Of a DNA stretch of 60,860 nt, positions 27,316 to 35,783 are shown one piece after another. The stretch's first letter is position 1, and each line of letters begins with the position of its first letter. Source of the DNA: Flavobacteriaceae bacterium (lineage in GTDB: Bacteria > Bacteroidota > Bacteroidia > Flavobacteriales > Flavobacteriaceae); the NCBI GenBank assembly GCA_024635765.1, contig JAGXIE010000153.1, positions 1 through 60,860 on the forward strand. The letters are read 5' to 3'. A program made the position numbers and the translations under genes. Below the pieces are notes generated by a model. It saw only the letters and a list, made by a program, of their open reading frames with translations, was not told the origin of the DNA and did no database searches.

Positions 27316-27825
27316 ATGAAAAGCAAAAAATTAAATAACATCAAATCATCAGGTTATAAAACGCCCGATCACTATTTTGAATCTTTGGAAGATACTATTT
27401 TTTCTAGATTGGCAGAAAACCGTCTATCTACAAAAATCAAATCGAGTGGATTTAATGCGCCAGACGATTATTTTGAATCATTGGATGCCAAAGTTTTGAA
27501 CGCTCTTGACCGAAAGGATGAATCAAAAGTGATATTGCTATTTAATTGGAAAAAGGCAGCTTATATTTCTGGTTTCGCAGCTAGTTTAATAATTGCAATA
27601 AATCTCTTATTAGATAATTCTGCAGATTTTACCTTTGATGATTTAGAAACAGCTTCTATACAGAATTATTTATTGGATGAAGATTTGAATGCCTATGACA
27701 TGGTACCATATTTGGGTAATACTACATTGGATACAGGTGATTTTATTGAAAATAGAATGAACGAATCAGAAATTGAAGATTATTTATTTCAAAATTCTGA
27801 TATTGAACAATTAATAACAGATTAA
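27316..27825 (+). CDS. Putative anti-sigma factor, single membrane pass
   Basis: 169 residues. Two copies of a ~23-residue motif open the protein: IKSSGYKTPDHYFESLED (about residues 9-26) and IKSSGFNAPDDYFESLDA (about 41-58). One membrane helix follows at about 78-97 (KKAAYISGFAASLIIAINLLL). The C-terminal part is acidic and periplasmic. The P-x-x-YF repeats in the cytoplasmic part are a pattern I associate with Bacteroidota proteins encoded next to ECF sigma factors. An anti-sigma role is inferred from position and topology only. TAATG overlap links it to the next gene. Confidence 0.6.
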   Translation: MKSKKLNNIKSSGYKTPDHYFESLEDTIFSRLAENRLSTKIKSSGFNAPDDYFESLDAKVLNALDRKDESKVILLFNWKKAAYISGFAASLIIAINLLLDNSADFTFDDLETASIQNYLLDEDLNAYDMVPYLGNTTLDTGDFIENRMNESEIEDYLFQNSDIEQLITD

Positions 27826-28268
27826 TGAAAACAATTATAACACTACTAGTAGTATCGTTGTCATTGCAAGTCTTTTCCCAAGATAATGACAGACGTGAAC
27901 ATATAAAGGCCTTAAAAGTGGCCTTTCTAACTGAACAATTAGAGCTCACCCCAAGCGAGGCCCAAAAATTTTGGCCTGTTTACAACGCCTTTGAAGAACA
28001 AGAACAGGTATTAAGAAAAGAAAATTATAAAAAACGAAAAGAGACCAACGTCGATTTATTGAGTGAGCAAGAGGCAAAAAAAATGATTGAAGACATGATT
28101 TCCACCGAAAAAAAGAAACAAGAACTTCGTGAAAATTTTATAAAAGACTTACAAAAATTTCTTTCTTCAAAAAAAATTATCAAATTGAAAATTGCTGAAG
28201 ACCAATTCAACAAAAAAATGTTTGAAGAATTGAAAAAACGGCGAGATTCAAGAAAAGGAAAACCTTAA
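27825..28268 (+). CDS. Periplasmic Spy/CpxP-like helical protein
   Basis: 147 residues with signal peptide MKTIITLLVVSLSLQVFSQ. The mature protein is highly charged and helical: AFLTEQLELTPSEAQKFWPVYNAFE followed by long Lys/Glu helices. The L-T-x-x-E-A-x-x-F-W-P-x-Y motif is typical for Bacteroidota proteins annotated as sensors of ECF sigma factors and recalls the LTxxQ motif of Spy/CpxP periplasmic chaperones. It overlaps the anti-sigma-like gene by one base. A three-part sensor/anti-sigma/sigma relay is a reasonable inference. Confidence 0.7.
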   Translation: MKTIITLLVVSLSLQVFSQDNDRREHIKALKVAFLTEQLELTPSEAQKFWPVYNAFEEQEQVLRKENYKKRKETNVDLLSEQEAKKMIEDMISTEKKKQELRENFIKDLQKFLSSKKIIKLKIAEDQFNKKMFEELKKRRDSRKGKP

Positions 28269-28325
28269 AAAAGGTAAAAATCATAATGTTCAAGCCCCAA
28301 AATTTAAATTTGGTTATTGGAATTT

Positions 28326-28350
28326 GACCCCGAAGTTTCGGGGTTCTTTA
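28326..28350. terminator. Hairpin between convergent genes
   Basis: ACCCCGAA-GT-TTCGGGGT (28327-28344), GC-rich stem in an AT-rich gap, placed between convergent stops at 28268 and 28348. The T-tail is short, so it is a moderate terminator. Confidence 0.6.
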
Positions 28351-29394
28351 TTTGAATTTTAATTTAGAAATTCGTCCTTTCCCTGCAGCATACGCTAAAC
28401 TATCATTTACAAATCGAATTGTATAAAATGACTCATCACTCAAATGTTTCCATGTTTCCCCTTTATCAAATGAATGGTCAATTCCGTTAAATCCAACGAC
28501 AACTAACTGATTGGCATCTTTGTTCGGCACATATTGCACACAGCTTCTATATCCCGGATTTTCCCCATCTGCAACCACTTTCCATGTTTTGCCACCATCA
28601 TTTGTTACAATTTTATTGTTCCTGTTATTTTCAGGTTTGGTATAATCACCTCCTACGGCAAAACCATTTTTGTTATCATAAAAATCAAGAGAATAAATTC
28701 CGGTAGTTGCTTCTCCATTTATCATAGGCGTTTCAAAAACCTCCCAAGATTTCCCTTTATTAGTAGAATACCAGATTCTACTGGTCTTCCCTCCTGTTCC
28801 TATCCATGTATAATCTCCGCTAACAGAAATGTTAGTATTACTTGCTGCAAATGCTGCTTCCCCTTCTTTAATTTGTGGCAATTTATCACAAGACAATTTA
28901 GACCAATTCTGTCCACCATCACGTGTAATTATTATACTCAAACAATCATCTGTCGGGTCACCAATAGCAATTCCTTCTTTATCATTCCAAAACTTCATTG
29001 CATCATAAAAAACCGATGGACCTTCTTCCTTATAGACTAGTGTCATCTGCCCATCATCACCAGTTTTATAAAGCAGCCCAGGGCTTTCAGTGCTCAACAT
29101 AAAAAAATCGGTCGAAGTATGTGCAACCGCTCTGAAGTGTGGAGTTAGCGAATCGTACTTTTGAGTTGAAGTCATCCAACTTTCAGACTTTGGCTTATAA
29201 AGTCCAAATACACCATTATTGGCAGCAAAGGCCAAACTTTTATCGTTCAGTAATTCGATAGCTCTAATACTTAGAGTAGTATCGACATAGATATCTTCAA
29301 TTTCGACAGAAGTGTATACATTATGTGCTTTTTCCACTTTAGGATTGCATGATTGCAAAATAAGGATTAAAAACAAGATCATTAAAACTCTCAT
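28348..29394 (-). CDS. YCF48-type beta-propeller lipoprotein
   Basis: 348 residues from the ATG at 29394. The longer in-frame start at 29481 would place 29 residues before the signal peptide and overlap the promoter region of the divergent gene, so it is not used. Lipobox LILQSCNPK. Repeated BNR/YCF48 signatures: ITRDGGQNWSKL, YSTNKGKSWEVFE, VTNDGGKTWKVV and SFDKGETWKHL, about 40-60 residues apart, make a seven-bladed propeller like plant HCF136. Genome annotations often call such proteins oxidoreductases without biochemical basis; no redox motif is present. Probably a surface-exposed or periplasmic binding protein. Confidence 0.8.
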   Translation of the reverse strand: MRVLMILFLILILQSCNPKVEKAHNVYTSVEIEDIYVDTTLSIRAIELLNDKSLAFAANNGVFGLYKPKSESWMTSTQKYDSLTPHFRAVAHTSTDFFMLSTESPGLLYKTGDDGQMTLVYKEEGPSVFYDAMKFWNDKEGIAIGDPTDDCLSIIITRDGGQNWSKLSCDKLPQIKEGEAAFAASNTNISVSGDYTWIGTGGKTSRIWYSTNKGKSWEVFETPMINGEATTGIYSLDFYDNKNGFAVGGDYTKPENNRNNKIVTNDGGKTWKVVADGENPGYRSCVQYVPNKDANQLVVVGFNGIDHSFDKGETWKHLSDESFYTIRFVNDSLAYAAGKGRISKLKFK

Positions 29395-29470
29395 AAGACG
29401 GATTTTTACAGGAAAGGTAATCCATTTGCAATTAAAAAATAAAATACAGCCAAATTCATGTCTTTTAACG

Positions 29471-29478
29471 TAACTTTG
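29471..29478 (+). promoter_or_regulatory. -7 box TAACTTTG upstream of the RsmB-like gene
   Basis: Consensus TAnnTTTG 20 bp before the start at 29498; supports this start codon. No clear -33 box. Confidence 0.5.
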
Positions 29479-29497
29479 CACGCTAATTTTTTATATA

Positions 29498-30712
29498 ATG
29501 CGCTTACACAGAAACTTATGCTTTGCAGTTGTTGACGGATTGATGCTCATATTTAATGAAGGTCAATATGCTGATAAGGTAATACAACAATTACTTAAAA
29601 GAGATAAACGTTGGGGAGCTCGTGACAGAGCTTTTGTAGCAGAAACAACCTATGACATTGTTCGATGGAAACGCTTGTATGCTGAAATTGCAGAAGTGAA
29701 AGAACCTTTCGACAGAGATAATATTTGGAGATTGTTTGCGGTTTGGGCAACGTTAAGAGGTATTAAATTACCAGATTGGACTTATTTTGAAAATACTCCA
29801 ACAAGAAAAATAAAAGGTCGTTTTGACGAACTTTCCAAAATCAGAAAAATCAAGGAGTCCATTCCTGATTGGATGGATGAATTGGGTGAAAAAGAATTGG
29901 GCAAAGACATTTGGACCAAAGAAATTGCGGCATTGAATGAACAAGCTGATGTTATTTTGAGAGTAAATACACTTCAAACTACGAAAGAAAAACTTCAGGA
30001 AGAGTTATTTGATCAAGACATTGAGACCGAATTTTTGCCAGACTATCCAAATGCGTTAAAACTTAAAGAACGAGCTAACGTCTTTCAAACTGAACAATTT
30101 AAGAATGGAGCTTTTGAGGTTCAAGATGCTTCCTCACAACTTGTAGCTGAATTCATGAATTTAGAACCTGGGTTAAGAGTAGTGGATGCCTGTGCCGGTG
30201 CTGGAGGTAAAACATTACATATAGCTTCTTTGATGGAAAACAAAGGTCAAATAATCGCACTTGATATCTATGGAAATAAACTAAATGAATTGAAGCGAAG
30301 AGCTAAACGAAATGGTGCTTTCAATATCGAAACCCGTGCAATTGAAACCACAAAAGTTATAAAAAAATTATACGATAAAGCCGATAGGGTTTTGATTGAT
30401 GCACCATGCTCTGGATTGGGTGTTTTACGTAGAAATCCTGACGCTAAATGGAAGCTTCAACCAGAGTTTATAGATAAGATCAAAAAAACACAACAAGACA
30501 TTCTTCAACAATATTCAAAAATTGTCAAGCCTGGTGGGCAATTGGTCTATGCAACTTGCTCAATTTTACCATCAGAAAATGAAAAACAAGTTCAGGAATT
30601 TTTAACATCAGAATTCGGAAAAGAATTTACATTTGCTAAAGATAAAAAGGTATTGTCACACAAATCTGGTTATGATGGATTTTATATGGCACTGCTTCAA
30701 AAGAAAAATTAA
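29498..30712 (+). CDS. RsmB/NOP-family rRNA cytosine-C5 methyltransferase
   Basis: 404 residues. An NusB-like helical N-terminal domain (about 1-150) includes WGARDRAFVAETTYDIVRW. The SAM-dependent NOP2/Sun domain follows. It has the SAM loop DACAGAGGKTLHIA (about 229-242), IDAPCSGLGVLRRNPDAKW with the release Cys, and VYATCSILPSENE with the catalytic Cys near residue 354. The family methylates cytosine C5 in rRNA (E. coli RsmB: 16S C967). The 404-residue length and N-terminal domain agree with RsmB, but the exact site is not proven, so no symbol is given. Confidence 0.88.
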   Translation: MRLHRNLCFAVVDGLMLIFNEGQYADKVIQQLLKRDKRWGARDRAFVAETTYDIVRWKRLYAEIAEVKEPFDRDNIWRLFAVWATLRGIKLPDWTYFENTPTRKIKGRFDELSKIRKIKESIPDWMDELGEKELGKDIWTKEIAALNEQADVILRVNTLQTTKEKLQEELFDQDIETEFLPDYPNALKLKERANVFQTEQFKNGAFEVQDASSQLVAEFMNLEPGLRVVDACAGAGGKTLHIASLMENKGQIIALDIYGNKLNELKRRAKRNGAFNIETRAIETTKVIKKLYDKADRVLIDAPCSGLGVLRRNPDAKWKLQPEFIDKIKKTQQDILQQYSKIVKPGGQLVYATCSILPSENEKQVQEFLTSEFGKEFTFAKDKKVLSHKSGYDGFYMALLQKKN

Positions 30713-30719
30713 TTCACAT

Positions 30720-31838
30720 ATGAGAAAACTATACATTATACTTTCTTTTCTAACGACAGCAGCAGTATCGGCACAAATTCCGTCAGGATATTACAATACC
30801 GCTACGGGTTCTGGCTATACTTTAAAAACACAATTAAGAAAAATCATCAACGATGTTAACGATGGCTTACCTAACGAGCGAATAGCTACCGACCAAGGTT
30901 ATAGTACGCTAGATGATTTGTACGCATTAAGTGATCGTGATACCTATTATGAGAATGACAATACAATTCTTGATATGTATTCTGAAAGACCTTCTTCAGC
31001 AGACCCTTATAACTACACCTATCCAACTAACCAATGTGGCAATTATAGCAGCGAAGGGGATTGCTATAATAAAGAACATGTTATTCCACAATCTGTTTTT
31101 AATCAGGATTCACCAATGAGAGGCGATGCGCATCATGTAATACCAACAGATGGACGCGTGAATGGTTTTAGATCAAACTACCCTTATGGAGTGGGGAATT
31201 CTTTGGTTTCGCAAAGTGGAATTACCAATCCTACCATGAATGGGTCAAAATTGGGCAATAACCTAAACAGTGGTTATTCCGCTGGTTACACAGGAATTGT
31301 ATTTGAACCTATAGACGAATTCAAAGGAGATATTGCACGTATTTATTTTTATTTTGTAACGCGTTATGAAACTCAAATCGGTGCTTGGGGAAGTTATGAT
31401 ATGTTTGATGGAAGCTCGACAAAGGTATTAGCAGATCCATTTTTAAACATTTTAAATACTTGGCATATTAATGACCCTGTGTCTCAAAAAGAAATCGATC
31501 GTAATAATAGAATATATACACATCAAAATAATAGAAATCCATTTGTAGACAATCCCGGATACGTGTTGGATATATGGGGAAATGCTCTTTCAGTGCCAAG
31601 TTTGGAAGCTAACAATATTAGTATTTATCCTAACCCTGTCGCTGGAAATACATTAACGATTGGAACCAATAAACCCCTAAAAATCGAAATTTACAATGTA
31701 TTAGGCAAAAAGTTAATCTCTACCAATGTCGATTCCAGGAATGGTAAAGTAGATGTTGGATTTTTATATAGTGGTATATACATGCTAAAAATGACCTCTG
31801 ATGGAGATACGATTACTAAAAGAATTATAAAAGAGTAA
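30720..31838 (+). CDS. Secreted endonuclease I with T9SS sorting domain
   Basis: 372 residues from the ATG at 30720 (MRKLYIILSFLTTAAVSAQ, signal peptide). Endonuclease_1 domain (about 30-270): the active site is CYNKEHVIPQSVF, followed by RGDAHHVIPTDGRVNGFRSN and a late DPVSQKEIDRNNRIY. The last ~70 residues (NNISIYPNPVAGNTL...IEIYNVLGKKLIS...GIYMLKM...ITKRIIKE) are a Por/T9SS type A sorting domain. The enzyme should therefore pass the outer membrane and be released or surface-attached, degrading extracellular DNA for nutrients. It lies 7 bp after the RsmB-like gene and ends at a strong terminator. Confidence 0.93.
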   Translation: MRKLYIILSFLTTAAVSAQIPSGYYNTATGSGYTLKTQLRKIINDVNDGLPNERIATDQGYSTLDDLYALSDRDTYYENDNTILDMYSERPSSADPYNYTYPTNQCGNYSSEGDCYNKEHVIPQSVFNQDSPMRGDAHHVIPTDGRVNGFRSNYPYGVGNSLVSQSGITNPTMNGSKLGNNLNSGYSAGYTGIVFEPIDEFKGDIARIYFYFVTRYETQIGAWGSYDMFDGSSTKVLADPFLNILNTWHINDPVSQKEIDRNNRIYTHQNNRNPFVDNPGYVLDIWGNALSVPSLEANNISIYPNPVAGNTLTIGTNKPLKIEIYNVLGKKLISTNVDSRNGKVDVGFLYSGIYMLKMTSDGDTITKRIIKE

Positions 31839-31861
31839 GCTTTTTTACTATTTAACACACT

Positions 31862-31893
31862 AAAGCGATTTCACTTTGAAATCGCTTTTTTTT
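31862..31893 (+). terminator. Rho-independent terminator
   Basis: 12-bp stem AAAGCGATTTCA/TGAAATCGCTTT with a 3-nt loop and T-run, 24 bp after the endonuclease stop. Confidence 0.9.
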
Positions 31894-31962
31894 ATGTTCA
31901 GAACTCTTGGATAACTTCAAAATTAACTTCAGTAATTGGACAAATTATACGACTAAAAACTT

Positions 31963-31970
31963 TAAATTTG
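31963..31970 (+). promoter_or_regulatory. -7 box TAAATTTG upstream of purL
   Basis: Consensus -7 element 30 bp before the preferred purL ATG at 32001; because it overlaps the alternative upstream start at 31968, it supports 32001. No TTTG at 19 bp upstream. Confidence 0.5.
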
Positions 31971-32000
31971 CATTTTCCTAAAACAAAACAAAACGACATA

Positions 32001-35000
32001 ATGATTCATTTCTTCGGAAACCAAAACAGTAAAGTCTTTGCTGTTCAAGCAACAAAAGAATTATCAACTGAAACCATTTCTAAAATGATATGGTTATTTG
32101 GTAACCAACCAAAAATAGAACAAGCATCACTGGATGCTTTTTTTGTTGGTCCTCGCGCAGCCATGATAACACCGTGGAGCACCAATGCAGTTGAAATTAC
32201 CCAAAATATGGGCATTGAAGGAATTGACCGCATTGAAGAGTTTCAGTCCGTTACTGAAGATTTCAAAGATTACGACCCAATGATTTCGGAGAAATACAAA
32301 GGTTTAAATCAAGAATCATTTACAATTGATATTCAACCAGAATCTATTTTAGAAATAGACAATATTTCTGCTTATAATCAAAAAGAGGGATTGGCACTGA
32401 ATACCGAAGAAGTTGATTATTTAGAGGGTGTTGTTAAAAAAATAGGAAGAAAATTAACCGACTCCGAAGTATTTGGATTCTCGCAAGTGAATTCAGAACA
32501 TTGTCGTCATAAAATATTTAATGGAACCTTTATCATTGATGGTGAAGAAAAGCCAACCTCACTTTTCAAATTAATTAAAGAAACCTCAAAACAACACCCT
32601 AACGATATTGTTTCTGCGTATAAGGATAACGTCGCTTTTATAAAAGGTCCAAAAGTGGAGCAATTTGCTCCTAAAACTGCTGATAAACCAGACTTTTATC
32701 AAACTAAGGATTTTGAGTCTGTTATTTCGCTAAAAGCGGAAACTCACAACTTCCCAACGACTGTTGAGCCTTTCAATGGTGCAGCAACGGGGTCTGGCGG
32801 AGAAATTAGAGATCGTTTGGCTGGCGGAAAAGGCTCTTTACCGTTGGCAGGAACTGCTGTTTACATGACCTCCTACTCTCGTCTAGAAGCAAAACGCCCT
32901 TGGGAAAAAAAAATGGAAGCTCGTCCTTGGCTATACCAAACACCAATGGATATTTTAATAAAAGCGAGTAATGGAGCATCTGATTTTGGAAATAAATTCG
33001 GTCAACCACTTATTTGTGGTTCTGTGTTGACTTTTGAAGATAATGAACAAAATTCTGTTACTTCGAGCGGAGTCGAGAAGCGGAAACTGGGCTACGACAA
33101 AGTGATCATGCAGGCTGGAGGAATCGGTTACGGAAAGGCCGACCAAGCCATAAAAGAAACACCACAATCAGGAGATAAAATCGTTATCCTAGGTGGAGAT
33201 AATTACCGAATAGGCATGGGTGGAGCGGCTGTATCTTCCGCTGATACTGGCGAATTCTCTTCAGGAATTACATTGAATGCAGTCCAACGTTCCAATCCGG
33301 AAATGCAAAAACGTGCCGCTAATGCCATCAGAGGTATGGTAGAAAGTGAAGAAAATCATATCATTTCTATTCATGACCATGGTGCAGGAGGCCATTTAAA
33401 TTGTTTAAGTGAATTGGTCGAAACGACCGGTGGGAATATCGATTTGGACAAATTACCAGTTGGTGACCCAACGCTATCTGATAAAGAAATCATCGGTAAT
33501 GAAAGTCAAGAACGTATGGGACTGGTTATCGCCCAAAAGCATCTCGAGACTCTTCAAAAAATCGCTGATCGAGAACGCTCTCCAATGTACACCGTTGGTG
33601 ATGTGACCGACAATCATCGTTTTACTTTTAAATCTAAAACCAACGGCCATCAACCAATGGATTTTGCTTTGCAGGATATGTTCGGGAGTTCTCCAAAAAC
33701 TATTATGACTGACAAAACGGTCCAAAGGAATTATGCTGATGTCAGTTATAATCGTGACAAATTTTATGATTATTTAGACCAATTGTTGCAATTGGAAGCC
33801 GTTGCCTGCAAAGATTGGTTAACTAATAAAGTTGATAGATGTGTTGGTGGTAAAGTTGCCAAACAACAGTGTGCTGGACCTTTACAATTGCCACTTAACA
33901 ATGTTGGCGTGATGGCTCTAGACTTTAAGGGAAAAGAAGGTATTGCAACCTCCATCGGCCACGCTCCTATTTCAGGGTTAATTGATCCGACTGCCGGAAG
34001 TAGAAATGCGATAACTGAAGCTTTGACCAATATCGTTTGGGCTCCGTTAAAAGATGGATTAAATTCGGTGTCGTTATCTGCCAACTGGATGTGGCCATGT
34101 AAAAACGAAGGTGAGGATGCTCGTTTATATGAAGCTGTTCAGGCCATATCAGAATACGCTATAGATTTGGGAATCAATGTGCCAACTGGGAAAGATTCAC
34201 TTTCAATGAAACAGAAATACCCGAATGAAGAAGTCATTTCTCCAGGGACAGTTATTATTTCTGCGGCAGCAAACTGTAATGATATCACCAAAGTTGTAGA
34301 ACCTGTTTTTGATAAAAATGGTGGACATATTTACTATATCAACATTTCTCAAGACGAGTTTAAATTAGGAGGAAGTTCTTTTGCACAAATAGTAAACAAA
34401 ATTGGCAATGAAACGCCGAACGTTAAAAATGCAGATTACGTAAAAACCGTTTTCAATACCATTCAAGATTTAATTAAGCAGGACCAAATTGTGGCTGGAC
34501 ATGATGTCGCTTCAGGTGGATTGATCACAACATTGCTCGAAATGTGTTTTTCCGATACAGATCTAGGAGCCGAACTGGACCTTTCTGAATTGAACGAAAA
34601 AGATTCATTCAAAATCTTATTTTCAGAAAATTCTGGAATTGTATTCCAGGCAAAAGATAATTCAGTTGAAAAAATTCTTTCAGATGCAAACATTGAGTTT
34701 TTCAATATTGGAAATGTGGTTAAGGGTGACTCTTTGAGTATCATTAATGGAACTGAAGTTTTCACAATGACAATCTCAAGATTAAGAGATATGTGGTTCA
34801 AAACCTCTTATTTACTTGATCAAAAGCAAACTTTAAATAATCTTGCGAAAGATAGATTTGACAATTATAAAAATCAACCCTTAAATTATAAGTTCCCAGA
34901 TCATTTTACAGGAAAGTTGCCTGTCTCTTCGAGCGGAGTCGAGAAGCCAAAAGCAGCCATCATTCGAGAAAAAGGAAGTAATTCTGAACGTGAAATGGCA

Positions 35001-35699
35001 AACGCTATGTATTTGGCCGGTTTTGATGTGAAAGATGTACATATGACCGATTTGATTTCTGGTCGTGAAACCTTGGAGGATATTCAATTTATTGGCGCTG
35101 TTGGTGGATTCTCTAATTCTGATGTATTGGGCTCTGCTAAAGGTTGGGCAGGTGCGTTTTTATATAATGAAAAGGCGAATATTGCGTTGAAAAATTTCTT
35201 CAATAGAGAAGATACACTTTCTGTGGGAATTTGCAACGGTGCACAACTCTGGATGGAACTTGAATTGGTAAACCCAGAGCATGAAATTCATGGGAAATTG
35301 ACCTACAACGATTCCCACAAACACGAAAGTGGATTTACATCGGTTAAAATTCAGGAAAATAATTCAGTAATGCTTTCTTCATTGGCAGGAAGTACATTAG
35401 GCGTTTGGATCAGTCATGGCGAAGGAAAGTTCAAATTGCCACTTTCAGAAGACAAGTATAACATTGTCGCTAAATATGGCTACAAAAGTTATCCCGCAAA
35501 TCCGAATGGTTCTGATTTCAATACAGCTATGATGTGTGATAAAACAGGTCGTCATTTAGTGACAATGCCCCATATTGAGCGCTCAACGTTTCAATGGAAC
35601 TGGGCCAATTACCCTAAAGACAGAAATGACGAAGTGTCTCCTTGGTTGGAAGCCTTTGTGAATGCGAGGAAGTGGATTGAAAATAAAAATTTAGAATAA
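32001..35699 (+). CDS. purL: Phosphoribosylformylglycinamidine synthase (large, single-chain)
   Basis: 1,232 residues from the ATG at 32001 (MIHFFGNQNSKVFAVQATKEL); the upstream start at 31968 overlaps the -7 box. Converts FGAR, glutamine and ATP to FGAM in purine synthesis. It contains the N-terminal PurS-like domain, two AIRS-type halves (VNSEHCRHKIFNG, KAETHNFPT, HDHGAGGHLNCLSEL, GHDVASGGL) and the class I glutaminase domain (KAAIIREKGSNSE..., GICNGAQLW with Cys near residue 1077, and SHGEGKF). Unusual: two 20-bp identical stretches at 33061-33080 and 34927-34946 are read in the same frame as SSGVEK, as if a small repeat element had entered the gene twice. Confidence 0.95.
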   Translation: MIHFFGNQNSKVFAVQATKELSTETISKMIWLFGNQPKIEQASLDAFFVGPRAAMITPWSTNAVEITQNMGIEGIDRIEEFQSVTEDFKDYDPMISEKYKGLNQESFTIDIQPESILEIDNISAYNQKEGLALNTEEVDYLEGVVKKIGRKLTDSEVFGFSQVNSEHCRHKIFNGTFIIDGEEKPTSLFKLIKETSKQHPNDIVSAYKDNVAFIKGPKVEQFAPKTADKPDFYQTKDFESVISLKAETHNFPTTVEPFNGAATGSGGEIRDRLAGGKGSLPLAGTAVYMTSYSRLEAKRPWEKKMEARPWLYQTPMDILIKASNGASDFGNKFGQPLICGSVLTFEDNEQNSVTSSGVEKRKLGYDKVIMQAGGIGYGKADQAIKETPQSGDKIVILGGDNYRIGMGGAAVSSADTGEFSSGITLNAVQRSNPEMQKRAANAIRGMVESEENHIISIHDHGAGGHLNCLSELVETTGGNIDLDKLPVGDPTLSDKEIIGNESQERMGLVIAQKHLETLQKIADRERSPMYTVGDVTDNHRFTFKSKTNGHQPMDFALQDMFGSSPKTIMTDKTVQRNYADVSYNRDKFYDYLDQLLQLEAVACKDWLTNKVDRCVGGKVAKQQCAGPLQLPLNNVGVMALDFKGKEGIATSIGHAPISGLIDPTAGSRNAITEALTNIVWAPLKDGLNSVSLSANWMWPCKNEGEDARLYEAVQAISEYAIDLGINVPTGKDSLSMKQKYPNEEVISPGTVIISAAANCNDITKVVEPVFDKNGGHIYYINISQDEFKLGGSSFAQIVNKIGNETPNVKNADYVKTVFNTIQDLIKQDQIVAGHDVASGGLITTLLEMCFSDTDLGAELDLSELNEKDSFKILFSENSGIVFQAKDNSVEKILSDANIEFFNIGNVVKGDSLSIINGTEVFTMTISRLRDMWFKTSYLLDQKQTLNNLAKDRFDNYKNQPLNYKFPDHFTGKLPVSSSGVEKPKAAIIREKGSNSEREMANAMYLAGFDVKDVHMTDLISGRETLEDIQFIGAVGGFSNSDVLGSAKGWAGAFLYNEKANIALKNFFNREDTLSVGICNGAQLWMELELVNPEHEIHGKLTYNDSHKHESGFTSVKIQENNSVMLSSLAGSTLGVWISHGEGKFKLPLSEDKYNIVAKYGYKSYPANPNGSDFNTAMMCDKTGRHLVTMPHIERSTFQWNWANYPKDRNDEVSPWLEAFVNARKWIENKNLE
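33061..33080 (+). repeat. REP-like 20-mer inside purL, copy 1
   Basis: CTTCGAGCGGAGTCGAGAAG, preceded by CTGTTA; it contains TCGA-N6-TCGA and can form a short hairpin. Identical to the copy at 34927-34946. It is GC-rich compared with the surrounding gene and encodes SSGVEK between NSVT and RKLGYDKVIM. Confidence 0.8.
34927..34946 (+). repeat. REP-like 20-mer inside purL, copy 2
   Basis: Identical 20 bases to the copy at 33061-33080, preceded by CTGTCT. It encodes SSGVEK at the linker before the glutaminase domain (KLPVS | SGVEK | PKAAIIREKG). A similar palindromic sequence is, as I recall, dispersed between genes in some Flavobacteriaceae genomes. Confidence 0.8.
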
Positions 35700-35783
35700 A
35701 TTTTAAATTATAATTCAGTCAACTTCAATTTAATTTATAGAATTTACTAAATCTTTGTATCTTATATCGTCAAATTTAAGACG

